Origin: Chloroflexota bacterium
Lineage (GTDB): Bacteria; Chloroflexota; Anaerolineae; Anaerolineales; Villigracilaceae
DNA length: 33,125 nucleotides
NCBI GenBank assembly: GCA_026390015.1
Contig: JAPLGS010000135.1
Span: 1 to 33,125, forward strand
Direction: 5' to 3'
Shown: positions 15,429 through 23,313 of the stretch, one piece after another
How the letters are laid out: the number at the start of each line of letters is the position of its first letter
Position numbering within the stretch: position 1 is the first letter of the stretch
Position numbers and translations under genes: made by a program
Notes under the pieces: generated by a model
Seen by the model: the letters and a program-made list of their open reading frames with translations, nothing else
Told to the model about the DNA's origin: nothing
Database searches by the model: none

Positions 15429-16334
15429 TTAACGAGCCAACGTCAGGAAGACATCCTCCAAAGTTGGTTCGCCTTTTTCGATTTTTTCCACGCGCAAGCC
15501 TGCTCTACTTAAGAGGCTCTGCATCGCATCTTGCTTGACCTGTGAGCTGATCACGCGCAAATGGTCCCCCGACAACCCGACGCGTTCCACGCCCGGCATA
15601 GCCGAGAGAATCTCCACGCCGCGTTCCAGCGGATGTGTGTACACTTCCCAAACATCACCGATAATAATGGATTTCTTAAGATTGGTTGGCGTATCCAGGG
15701 CCAGCAATTTTCCATCGCGCATCACGCCGACTCTCTCGCAGTATTCGGCTTCGTCCATATAATGCGTGGTGACTAAAATGGTCACGCCGCCCTCTGCCAA
15801 CTCATAGATCAGATCCCAGAATGCGCGGCGCGCGGTGGGGTCAACACCTGAGGTGGGTTCATCGAGGAATAATAATTTCGGTTCATGCACAAGCGCGATA
15901 CCCAGCGAGAGTCTTTGCCGCCAGCCAGTGGACATGTCTTTCGTCAGGGTATTCTCATGCCCCTTGAGTCCGACCAGTTCGAGGGTACGTTGAATGCGGG
16001 CTTTGTCGTTGATCCCATAGACGCCGCCGTAGAATGTCAAATTTTCGAGAGTCGTTAAATCATCATAGATCGCAAATTTTTGAGACATGTACCCAACGCG
16101 CGCGCGGATCTCTTCGCTTTGTTTGAAAACGTCGTAACCGAGGACCGTCGCTTTGCCGTCACTTGGTTTTAACAAACCGAGCAACATACGGATGGTGGTG
16201 GTTTTGCCAGAACCATTCGGGCCGAGATATCCAACCACCTCGCCCGCCTGTACTTCAAAGTTGATGTGATCCACGGCGACGAAATCGCCGAAGCGGCGCG
16301 TGAGATTTTCTACAACGATCACTGGCTCAATCAT
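15429..16334 (-). CDS. ABC exporter ATPase subunit, equivalent to the C-terminal half of YbhF
   Basis: A 301-residue nucleotide-binding subunit. Walker A is GPNGSGKT (38-45), Walker B is LLFLDEPTSGVD, and the switch His is in TTHYMDEAE. The ABC signature is degenerate (MSTGWRQRLSLG), a form usual for the second ATPase half of YbhF-type drug exporters. The C-terminal ~80 residues are the usual extra domain ending ...EPTLEDVFLTLAR. The ATG at 16334 follows CGGAG and overlaps the upstream ATPase gene by eight bases, so they are coupled and probably form a heterodimer that powers the permease at 19192. Last gene of the operon. Confidence 0.9.
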   Translation of the reverse strand: MIEPVIVVENLTRRFGDFVAVDHINFEVQAGEVVGYLGPNGSGKTTTIRMLLGLLKPSDGKATVLGYDVFKQSEEIRARVGYMSQKFAIYDDLTTLENLTFYGGVYGINDKARIQRTLELVGLKGHENTLTKDMSTGWRQRLSLGIALVHEPKLLFLDEPTSGVDPTARRAFWDLIYELAEGGVTILVTTHYMDEAEYCERVGVMRDGKLLALDTPTNLKKSIIIGDVWEVYTHPLERGVEILSAMPGVERVGLSGDHLRVISSQVKQDAMQSLLSRAGLRVEKIEKGEPTLEDVFLTLAR

Positions 16335-17322
16335 GATTTGACTCCGATAATGCGATAAAAACATCTTCCAACGCGGGCGGAATCACGCGCAAATCTGTAA
16401 CCGTTCCACCAGCAGATTTGATCTCCTCGGGCAAACGCTTCATGATGAGATCGGTCTTGCCCGCGCGCACACGGACGTGTAGTTTATCGCCAAACGCCGC
16501 TACATCTTCAACATCTTCATCTTGATGCGCGACATGGCGTAATTTATTGATGGGCGAGCCGCGCAATTCAAGAACACGATTATTGAAACGCGCACGCAAA
16601 TTGGATGGAGTATCTTCGGCGATGATCTTGCCCTCTCTCATAAATCCAACACGATGACAGCGCGAGGCTTCATCCATATATGGAGTTGAGATGATGACAC
16701 TAACACCACCCTGTTCTTCGGACATCCTCCCATGTTCTCCGAAAACGGGGGGAGAATCAACGTGGGGAGTCGAAACAAGTTTGATCACAAGTTGCCAAAA
16801 ATCCTGACGGGTGACAGGGTCAACACCTGTGGTGGGTTCATCCAACAACAACAAGCGCGGACGTGTGACAAGCGCAGAAGCCAATCCAAGTTTTTGCTTC
16901 ATGCCGCCAGAGAGCTGCCCCGCGCGGCGGTCTTTGAATTTATCGAGGCCGACGAATTCAAGAATTTCCATCGAACGCGGCAGCCATTCTGTGGAAGAGA
17001 GTCCGCGTATTTCGGCGAAGAAGCGAATGTTTTCCAAAACAGTTAAATCTTCGTACATCGAAAATCTTTGCGAAAGATAACCGATCGTTGAGCGTGCCAA
17101 CTCTGTCTGCTTTCGCAAGTCATATCCGCAAATGGTGACATCGCCTTGATCCGGTAATAATGCGCCGACCAACAGCCGCATGGTGGTAGTCTTGCCTGCG
17201 CCATCGGAGCCGACGAGTCCATAAATTTCACCTGCTTTGATATTCAGGTCAACACCATCCACGGCATGGACTTTGCCGAAATATTTTTTTATTCCATTTG
17301 CTTGAACTAAATAATTTGTCAC
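16327..17322 (-). CDS. ABC exporter ATPase subunit, equivalent to the N-terminal half of YbhF, with an insertion
   Basis: A 331-residue ATPase with a canonical signature. Walker A is GSDGAGKT (38-45), the signature is LSGGMKQKL (138 onwards), Walker B is LLLLDEPTTGVD, and STPYMDEA replaces the usual switch-His motif, as in the YbhF N-terminal half. Between Walker B and the switch, residues ~184-206 (HVDSPPVFGEHGRMSEEQGG and neighbours) form a hydrophilic insertion not expected in the family. The start codon is GTG, two bases after the stop of the F420-type gene, with only a weak ribosome site (GTGAGAA), so translation is probably coupled to that gene. It pairs with the ATPase that overlaps its end. 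Confidence 0.88.
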   Translation of the reverse strand: MTNYLVQANGIKKYFGKVHAVDGVDLNIKAGEIYGLVGSDGAGKTTTMRLLVGALLPDQGDVTICGYDLRKQTELARSTIGYLSQRFSMYEDLTVLENIRFFAEIRGLSSTEWLPRSMEILEFVGLDKFKDRRAGQLSGGMKQKLGLASALVTRPRLLLLDEPTTGVDPVTRQDFWQLVIKLVSTPHVDSPPVFGEHGRMSEEQGGVSVIISTPYMDEASRCHRVGFMREGKIIAEDTPSNLRARFNNRVLELRGSPINKLRHVAHQDEDVEDVAAFGDKLHVRVRAGKTDLIMKRLPEEIKSAGGTVTDLRVIPPALEDVFIALSESNHD

Positions 17323-17324
17323 GG

Positions 17325-17804
17325 TTAATTCTCACTGAATGTTGTTGGATGAACGATCACAAATGCTTCGTTTTTTGCCAGGTCTTCCAATTGCTCGCGG
17401 CTGGGGCGGCGGGGCAATCCATGCGCTTTCTGCATGATAAAGCCGATCATGCGTGGATGTCTTTGAAGCCGCACTTCCATAAAATCCGCGAACCTTGATG
17501 GGTCGCTGATAACTTCCGCAATACCGTAAAAATGTTTTGCGCCGACTCTCAATTCCACTTGTGGATTAACTTGGATATTACGCACCCAATCAGAGCTCAT
17601 GCCGCGCGCCGAACCCAGATAATAATCCGCGCCGATGATTTCATATTGAAGAGGAGTCACCCGCTTAATTCCTGAACTGCGGCCTGTGGTGGTCAAAAGG
17701 AGGATGATCCTGCCGATGAGCGGGCCAAACCCGATCGCGTACAGCACTCGATGAATTTTTTGTACATTCTTCATCTTCACCCAATCGAAATTCATTAGGG
17801 CCAT
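17325..17804 (-). CDS. Nitroreductase/deazaflavin-dependent oxidoreductase-like protein (Ddn/DUF385 family)
   Basis: A 159-residue split-beta-barrel protein. LTTTGRSSG (37-45), TPLQYE (50-55) and SDWVRNIQVNPQVE (71-84) match the Ddn/F420H2-dependent quinone reductase family. Members use reduced F420 or flavin to reduce quinones, nitroimidazoles and similar compounds; the cofactor here cannot be told from sequence by eye. The N-terminal helix with FGPLIGRIILLL could touch the membrane. Its position inside an export operon, two bases ahead of an ATPase gene, suggests chemical modification of, or protection from, the exported compound, an inference only. The ATG at 17804 has a poor ribosome site; an in-frame ATG four codons on is an alternative. 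Confidence 0.82.
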   Translation of the reverse strand: MALMNFDWVKMKNVQKIHRVLYAIGFGPLIGRIILLLTTTGRSSGIKRVTPLQYEIIGADYYLGSARGMSSDWVRNIQVNPQVELRVGAKHFYGIAEVISDPSRFADFMEVRLQRHPRMIGFIMQKAHGLPRRPSREQLEDLAKNEAFVIVHPTTFSEN

Positions 17805-17846
17805 GTTATTTCAACTTTTACTTTTGAAATGTTTAAACGTTCGACA

Positions 17847-19151
17847 TTACTTAAAAACCACATCCGCCGGCATACCGATCTTCAACTTCCCTGCGGGATC
17901 TGCTACTTTTAATTTGATCGCATAGAAAGTGGAGCTTCGTCCTTCAACAGTTTGGACATTGCGTGGAGTGAATTCCGCTTGATCTGCAATGTGGACGACC
18001 GTGGCTGTGAAAGTTAGATCGGGGAACGAGTCCACGCGAACTTCGGCGGTTTGGTTAAGGCTGACTTGTCCATAAAGAGCTTCGGGAACATAGACAGTGA
18101 TGGTTAAGTCAGTGAGATCAGCCATCGTCAACGCAACAGCGCCAGACTGGACGAATTCACCAGGCTCAACATTACGGACGAGGATGACTCCATCCATCGG
18201 CGCGAGAATGGCAAGTTTGGTAACTTGCGTATCAAGCAAAGCAAGATTTGCATCGGCTTGCGCCACTGAAAAATTAGCCTGATCCAGAGATTTGAGAGCG
18301 GCAACAACGGCTGGAGATTCCGCGCCTGTTTGGAAGGAAAGCCAACGCGCGTATGCCGCGTAATATCTTTGCTGCGCGGCGATGACTTTTCCGCGGGCGT
18401 ATTCAAGATCATTGGCCTGGTCAGTGGTGAGCAAATCGTTATATGCAATCTGCGCGTCATCAAGCTCGGTCAGCGCGATTTCGTAATAATCATTCGCGGC
18501 ATCTAGCAGCCCTCCGCTATTTGATGCATCCTCGGCCTGGCTCTTTACAGCGTCGGCGATCAAGAACGCGGCGCGGGCATCGGCAAGACGTTTTTCGGCT
18601 TTGAGATAAGCAGAGTCATTCAACTTGCTAATTACGTTTTTCAAATTTTCAGCTACATCATTCAGCGCGGTTTGAGCGTTATCCAATTCCAATTTTGCAG
18701 ATTGAACTTGTTCAGCTGGATCAAAAAACCATGCAGGCTGACTAAAATCACCGGGCTTGCTGACTTTCAGATCTTTTGCGCGTTGAGCATCCTGCGCTGC
18801 GATGGCGGCTTGCAAGGCTTGATCATATTTGACCTGAGCGGATGCGAGGGCGGCGTTGGCCGAGTCCACTGAAGCGGCGGCGACTGCCCGTTGAGCAGTC
18901 AGCAGGTTCGGGTCCAGATGAAGAAGCGGGTCATTCATCTTAACAGGTTGTGATTCCTGCACGAGAACATCTGTCACCTTTCCAGCAATTTCAGGTGAAA
19001 CATTTACAATGGTGGCTTCGATACTGCCTGAAGCAACCAGGTCAGTGCTGACAGAGTCATTGAGAGTCCGATACGCAACATAAACCAGCGCGCCGACGGC
19101 GATCACTGCAAGAAGAATGCGAACTGGCATGGGTGGAAATTTATTTTTCAT
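17847..19151 (-). CDS. HlyD-family membrane fusion/periplasmic adaptor protein (YbhG-like)
   Basis: 434 residues. One N-terminal membrane helix (about 9-28, PVRILLAVIAVGALVYVAY) is followed by a first half-barrel with the lipoyl-like strand VSPEIAGKVTDVLVQESQPV. A long alpha-helical hairpin (about 85-330, rich in Ala, Gln, Asp and Lys) comes next, then the second lipoyl half (LAILAPMDGVILVRNVEPGE) and a beta-barrel domain (VYVPEALYGQVSLNQTAEVR...). The ATG at 19151 follows AGGAG; a longer frame exists but lacks a signal. The adaptor is expected to link the permease to export across the envelope, although a typical Chloroflexota cell may lack a classical outer membrane. Second structural gene after the permease. 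Confidence 0.9.
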   Translation of the reverse strand: MKNKFPPMPVRILLAVIAVGALVYVAYRTLNDSVSTDLVASGSIEATIVNVSPEIAGKVTDVLVQESQPVKMNDPLLHLDPNLLTAQRAVAAASVDSANAALASAQVKYDQALQAAIAAQDAQRAKDLKVSKPGDFSQPAWFFDPAEQVQSAKLELDNAQTALNDVAENLKNVISKLNDSAYLKAEKRLADARAAFLIADAVKSQAEDASNSGGLLDAANDYYEIALTELDDAQIAYNDLLTTDQANDLEYARGKVIAAQQRYYAAYARWLSFQTGAESPAVVAALKSLDQANFSVAQADANLALLDTQVTKLAILAPMDGVILVRNVEPGEFVQSGAVALTMADLTDLTITVYVPEALYGQVSLNQTAEVRVDSFPDLTFTATVVHIADQAEFTPRNVQTVEGRSSTFYAIKLKVADPAGKLKIGMPADVVFK

Positions 19152-19191
19152 GTACAACTCCTGTGAAGAATATTTTTGAAGTAGGTGGAAA

Positions 19192-20319
19192 TTAATCAAG
19201 TCTCTTGCGGAAGCGAAGCGAAGCGGCGCCCATAATGACAACGCCAAATATGATCAGCGCGATCACTTCGCTTTGAATGGCTGCCAGGCCGACGCCTTTG
19301 ATCAGAAGAGAGCGAATGATGGTCAGATAGTAACGAAGCGGGATCGCGTATGAAACGATCTGTAAAAATTTTGGCATGGCCGCAATTGGGAAAAAGAAAC
19401 CCGAGAGAAAGATCATGGGCAGGTTGAACATCATCACCGTCATCATGGCTTCCTGCTGTGTGTTTGCCAAAGTGGAAGCCAACAGACCAATGCCCAAGCT
19501 GGACATGAGGAATAAGCCCGATGTGAGAATAATTAATCCACCGCTGCCGCGGATGGGAACACCAAACCACCAATGGCCGATCAACAAGATCTCAAATGTT
19601 TCGATAAAGCCCAAGATCACATAAGGCAGTAATTTGCCCGCGATCAATTCCCACGATCGAATGGGAGTGACGATCAACTGCTCAATTGTGCCGCGTTCGC
19701 GTTCACGCACAATGGTTGTCGCTGTAAGAATGGAAGTGATGAAGGAAAGAATCATACCGATCACGCCGGGGATGTTAAAGTAGGCACTGTTAAGATCGGG
19801 GTTGTACCAAACCTGCGTACGAACCTCCACTGGTGCGGATGGTGCGGCACGCCCGGCAAGCGAAGTCTGTTCGTTCATTATTTTTGTGGAGTATGCCTGC
19901 CCAACAAGACGCGCCGTGGAAAGAGCAGTGGCGCCGACAGTGGCGTCTGAACCGTCGAGCACCATTAAGACCTGGGCATTGCCTTCGATCAGGCGGCGGT
20001 CATAGTCGGGTGGAATGACCAGCACCACGCGCGTATCACCTGATTCGATCAAGGCTTGATACTCCTCTAAAGAGCCGACAGAATGTTCAATAACGAAATA
20101 ATCCGCGGCACGGAAGGCATCCAGCAGATTGCGTGATTGTATGGTTTTGCTTTGATCCCATACTGTCATGGAGATGTTCTTAACATCTGTGGTTGCCGCA
20201 TAACCCAGCAGGAACAATTGCATAATAGGCATGATGATGATCATCGCCAGCGTGCGCGGATCACGGAATATTTGCAGGAACTCTTTTCGGATAATGGAGA
20301 AGATGCGAGAATTGAACAT
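19192..20319 (-). CDS. ABC-2 type permease (YbhS/YbhR-like)
   Basis: A 375-residue membrane subunit. The opening IRKEFLQIFRDPRTLAMIII is the ABC-2 family hallmark, with a first membrane helix at about 22-42. A ~140-residue extracytoplasmic domain follows, then a cluster of about five helices with RERERGTIEQLIVTPI in the cytosolic coupling loop and FLSGFFFPIAAMP in a late helix pair. The ATG follows CGGAG. It is the first gene after the TetR gene. YbhFSR-type exporters normally have two permeases; only one is present, so it may homodimerise. Confidence 0.92.
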   Translation of the reverse strand: MFNSRIFSIIRKEFLQIFRDPRTLAMIIIMPIMQLFLLGYAATTDVKNISMTVWDQSKTIQSRNLLDAFRAADYFVIEHSVGSLEEYQALIESGDTRVVLVIPPDYDRRLIEGNAQVLMVLDGSDATVGATALSTARLVGQAYSTKIMNEQTSLAGRAAPSAPVEVRTQVWYNPDLNSAYFNIPGVIGMILSFITSILTATTIVRERERGTIEQLIVTPIRSWELIAGKLLPYVILGFIETFEILLIGHWWFGVPIRGSGGLIILTSGLFLMSSLGIGLLASTLANTQQEAMMTVMMFNLPMIFLSGFFFPIAAMPKFLQIVSYAIPLRYYLTIIRSLLIKGVGLAAIQSEVIALIIFGVVIMGAASLRFRKRLD

Positions 20320-20399
20320 AGGGACTCCGAGGGAAAGGATAAAATAGGAAGGATGAATAAATGGAAGATGAACCGGGTTTAGGGCTTTTTGTTTTGAAT

Positions 20400-21014
20400 T
20401 CAGCCTTCATCCTTTGTTTTTAGAACGCCGTGTAAAATTACGTCCACATAAACATCCATGGGGTTTTTCGGCATAAGAACCCCAACCATGGAATTTGACA
20501 TGATCATGTCAGTCATAAAATAGGAAAGCACCATGCCGAAAAATATTCGCATGAGCATTGCAGGGTTGGTCACGCGCAGATTTTTCCTGGTCTTTACGAT
20601 CTTCTCAAAAACTGGCAAAACCTTGGGCGCGATTTCTTTCAATATTAACGCGCCGTGTTTGCCATTAAACTCAACAAGCTCGATCATCATCAGCTTGATG
20701 TAATACGGTTCCCTGCCAAATTCAGTAATGGCGGTTTGCATGGCATTTTTCAAAAGATCCTCAATATTTTCTCCTTGTGCCTCCAATACCAAAGGTAATA
20801 TCTTCTTGTAAGGATGCTTATCCACGATGATGGCTTCGAAAATCTCATCTTTGCTCTTGAAATGATTGTAGATGCCGCCTAATGCCAGGTCAGCGCGTTC
20901 AGCGATCTGGCGCATGGACGTGGCATGATAGCCGTGTTCCATGAACAATTCGACGGCAGCATCTTCAACCGCGAGACGGGTTGTTCCGCCTTTTGTTTGT
21001 GTTTCCTCGACCAT
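20400..21014 (-). CDS. TetR/AcrR-family repressor of the ABC export operon (CecR-like)
   Basis: A 204-residue one-component regulator. The N-terminal helix-turn-helix is clear: AAVELFMEHGYHATSMRQIA followed by ERADLALGGIYNHFKSKDEI. The rest is a helical ligand-binding and dimer domain of uncharacterised specificity. The ATG at 21014 follows TGGAG seven bases upstream; a longer frame to 21089 reads through the promoter and is rejected. It is the first gene of the operon. A 14-bp perfect palindrome lies between its -10 box and its start codon, so autorepression with repression of the exporter is likely, relieved by an exported or toxic compound. Confidence 0.92.
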   Translation of the reverse strand: MVEETQTKGGTTRLAVEDAAVELFMEHGYHATSMRQIAERADLALGGIYNHFKSKDEIFEAIIVDKHPYKKILPLVLEAQGENIEDLLKNAMQTAITEFGREPYYIKLMMIELVEFNGKHGALILKEIAPKVLPVFEKIVKTRKNLRVTNPAMLMRIFFGMVLSYFMTDMIMSNSMVGVLMPKNPMDVYVDVILHGVLKTKDEG

Positions 21015-21034
21015 GATCAGCTCCAATAAAAATG

Positions 21035-21048
21035 AACGAACGTTCGTT
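21035..21048. promoter_or_regulatory. Palindromic TetR operator
   Basis: AACGAACGTTCGTT is a perfect 14-bp palindrome seven bases downstream of the operon's -10 box, covering the expected transcription start. Such GAACGNNCGTTC-like sites are typical TetR-family operators, and it is the only strong palindrome in this divergent region. Confidence 0.7.
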
Positions 21049-21054
21049 TTTATT

Positions 21055-21082
21055 ATTTTACCCAAAAACCAATACGTGTCAA
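21055..21082 (-). promoter_or_regulatory. Promoter of the TetR-ABC export operon
   Basis: On the minus strand a consensus TTGACA (21077-21082) and TAAAAT (21055-21060) are 16 bases apart. The operator lies directly downstream, a standard repression layout. Confidence 0.7.
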
Positions 21083-21102
21083 GGGTCAAAAATCTCGAAT
21101 GG

Positions 21103-21108
21103 TAAAAT
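21103..21108 (+). promoter_or_regulatory. -10 box directly ahead of the MFS gene
   Basis: TAAAAT ends six bases before the ATG at 21115, so the transcript would start at or next to the start codon. There is no ribosome site and no clear -35 box. The site lies about 55 bases from the TetR operator. Confidence 0.35.
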
Positions 21109-21114
21109 CAATCC

Positions 21115-22386
21115 ATGCTGCCCCTCACAATACTTGAAAAGAATATTCGCGAAAACCTGAAACATAACGTCATCGTCAACCTTTGGGATGGCGGCTTATT
21201 TGGTATGGCACTTGGCTTTGCATCCTTCAGCACCATCCTGCCGCTCTTCGTCGCTTCAATGACAACCTCAGCCTTATTGATCGGCCTTGTGCCCGCCATT
21301 CATTCGGTCGGCTGGCAGCTGCCGCAACTCTTTACCGCGAGTCATGTCTCACGTCTGCGCAAATACAAACTCACTGTCTTAATGACAACCATCCACGAAC
21401 GAATTCCATTTCTGGGATTCGCCATCGTTGCTTTACTGCTGCCCGCCATCGGCTTGCAAGCCGGACTCGTTATCACTTTTATTTTATTGATCTGGCAGGG
21501 ACTCGGCGGCGGATTCACGGCCAACTCGTGGACAAGCATGATCTCAAAAATAATTCCAGCAGAATCTCGCGGCACATTTTTTGGATTCCAGGGCGCGATC
21601 GCAAACTTGTTCATCAGCGGATCGGCGATTGCGGCGGGCTATCTTTTGAATTACCTCGCTTCGCCCATCAACTTTGCGGCCTGCTTCTTCATCGCAAGCA
21701 TATTCTTCGTCATATCATGGTTCGCACTCGCGCTGACACGTGAACCCGAAGATACCGAAAAGATCATCCCTGAAGAAAAAACCCACTTTTGGGACGACTC
21801 AAAAAAAATTCTTAGCCGCGACATAAACTTCAAATGGTTTCTAAGCACACGCTTTCTTTCACAATTCGCGACCATGGGATTCTCGTTCTACATCATCTAC
21901 GCCCTGCGCCGCTTCAACATGGATGCAGTCACTGCCGGGTTTCTCACCGCCACCCTCACCTTCTCACAGACAATTGCCAACGCAAGCATGGGCTGGCTGG
22001 GTGATAAATGGGGGCATCGTTCCATGTTGATCTTTGGCGCGATCGCGGCCCTGGCAAGTTCAATTCTGGCATGGGCGGCCACCTCGATTGCCTGGTTCTA
22101 TCCGATCTTCCTGCTGGCAGGCATCGCCAATGTTTCCATTTGGACGATCGGCATGGCCATGACGGTCAGCTTTGGCAATGAAAGCGAACGACCACTTTAC
22201 ATTGGACTATCACAAACCCTGACAGCGCCCGCCACGATCTTCGCTCCATTGCTGGGCGGCTTTATCGTGGACGCAGTCGGGTTCATTCCAACATTTTCAA
22301 TTTCAATCGCAGTAGCTATTATCACAATATTGATCTTGATCTTTATGGTAAAAGATCCGCGCAAACAATTACCTCGGTTCGCATAA
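21115..22386 (+). CDS. Major facilitator superfamily transporter
   Basis: A 423-residue membrane protein with about 12 hydrophobic helices. WDGGLFGMALGFASFSTILP, ESRGTFFGFQGAIANLFISG (loop and helix 5-like) and WLGDKWGHRSMLIFG (a D-x-x-G-x-R-type loop between helices 8 and 9) fit the MFS fold. The substrate is not evident. The divergent position beside a TetR-controlled exporter suggests a drug or metabolite efflux carrier, possibly under the same regulator, though the operator covers the other promoter. No Shine-Dalgarno sequence precedes the ATG, which again points to a leaderless mRNA. The gene after it, at 22515, converges. Confidence 0.88.
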   Translation: MLPLTILEKNIRENLKHNVIVNLWDGGLFGMALGFASFSTILPLFVASMTTSALLIGLVPAIHSVGWQLPQLFTASHVSRLRKYKLTVLMTTIHERIPFLGFAIVALLLPAIGLQAGLVITFILLIWQGLGGGFTANSWTSMISKIIPAESRGTFFGFQGAIANLFISGSAIAAGYLLNYLASPINFAACFFIASIFFVISWFALALTREPEDTEKIIPEEKTHFWDDSKKILSRDINFKWFLSTRFLSQFATMGFSFYIIYALRRFNMDAVTAGFLTATLTFSQTIANASMGWLGDKWGHRSMLIFGAIAALASSILAWAATSIAWFYPIFLLAGIANVSIWTIGMAMTVSFGNESERPLYIGLSQTLTAPATIFAPLLGGFIVDAVGFIPTFSISIAVAIITILILIFMVKDPRKQLPRFA

Positions 22387-22426
22387 ATCGATGAAAGAAT
22401 ACGGCGTGGGATTTACCCGTCCTCAG

Positions 22427-22465
22427 AAAAACATTCCCCCGACTTTTCAAATTTAGTCGAGGGAA
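22427..22465 (-). terminator. Terminator-like hairpin behind the HD-GYP gene
   Basis: On the minus strand TTCCCTCGACT pairs with AGTCGGGGGAA (10 of 11) and the run GTTTTTC follows. It lies about 50 bases after the stop at 22515 and separates it from the convergent MFS gene. Confidence 0.65.
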
Positions 22466-22514
22466 TTGGAAAAGAGAAACCTACTGTTTCAACCCGCCAG
22501 TCGCGAGTCGAATC

Positions 22515-23219
22515 TCACCAGGCAAGGGGGAGGTTTGCGTTTTGACCTCTATTTATAGATGTCTTTTCCCATACCGCACTCAAAAACAATTCCACCGCCC
22601 CAGGGTCAAAATGAGTCCCTGACTCACGTTGAATATATTCCATCACCCTCTCTTCCGGCCACGCTTCACGATATACACGCTCAGAAGAGAGGGTTTCCCA
22701 CACATCTACGATCGCAAAAAGACGGGCGGCCAGGGGAATCTCTTCGCCTTTTAATCCCTGCGGATAACCTGTCCCGTCCCATTTCTCATGATGAGAATAT
22801 GGAATGGGTAAACACGGTCTGAGATAACCGACAGGATAAATTAAATCGTACGCATAATCAGGATGTTTGCGCATGATATCCCACTCATCGCGTGACAGCC
22901 TGCCTGGTTTGAGCAAAATGGAATCAGGGATGCCCATTTTTCCGATATCATGCAGCAAGGCGCCATATCTCACATAAGTGATTTCACTCTGCGGTATTTC
23001 TGCCAACCCTGCCAGGGTAACGGTCATTTCGGCAACGCACAAAGTATGTTCTTCGGTTTCTTTATTGCGTAACCAGACAGCCTCTGACCAGCCTTCGATC
23101 TCCAGTGCCTTTGGCCAGCTTTTATTGTGCAGATCATGGGCTGACGTTATATCCATGCCTGAGTATTGCGAATAACCGCTGCCAGTAACTGCATCCGCTT
23201 GTTTTCCATAATTTTCCAT
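22515..23219 (-). CDS. HD-GYP domain phosphohydrolase, probable cyclic-di-GMP phosphodiesterase
   Basis: A 234-residue soluble protein consisting of one HD-GYP domain with a ~45-residue N-terminal helix region. The metal ligands and signature are present: H58 in ETEEHT, H90/D91 in LLHDIGK, H119 in RKHPDY, H143/H144 in SHHEKWDGTGYPQGLKG (the GYP at 151-153), and D172 in VDVWETL. The usual 'VDVYDALTSDRPYR' reads VDVWETLSSERVYR, a conservative drift. No receiver domain is attached. The ATG at 23219 is picked for the GGAGG six bases ahead; the longer frame would begin at a TTG. It probably lowers c-di-GMP, although no GGDEF protein is visible in the window. It follows glgC with a gap of about 94 bases. 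Confidence 0.88.
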   Translation of the reverse strand: MENYGKQADAVTGSGYSQYSGMDITSAHDLHNKSWPKALEIEGWSEAVWLRNKETEEHTLCVAEMTVTLAGLAEIPQSEITYVRYGALLHDIGKMGIPDSILLKPGRLSRDEWDIMRKHPDYAYDLIYPVGYLRPCLPIPYSHHEKWDGTGYPQGLKGEEIPLAARLFAIVDVWETLSSERVYREAWPEERVMEYIQRESGTHFDPGAVELFLSAVWEKTSINRGQNANLPLAW

Positions 23220-23313
23220 TTCTGCCTCCATGCTATGAAATTGATTTTGCAATAAGATTTCTGTCTGTCTTGAAATTAATATCTAACTCTGCCATTTGAA
23301 TTGGCGAGTAGCT

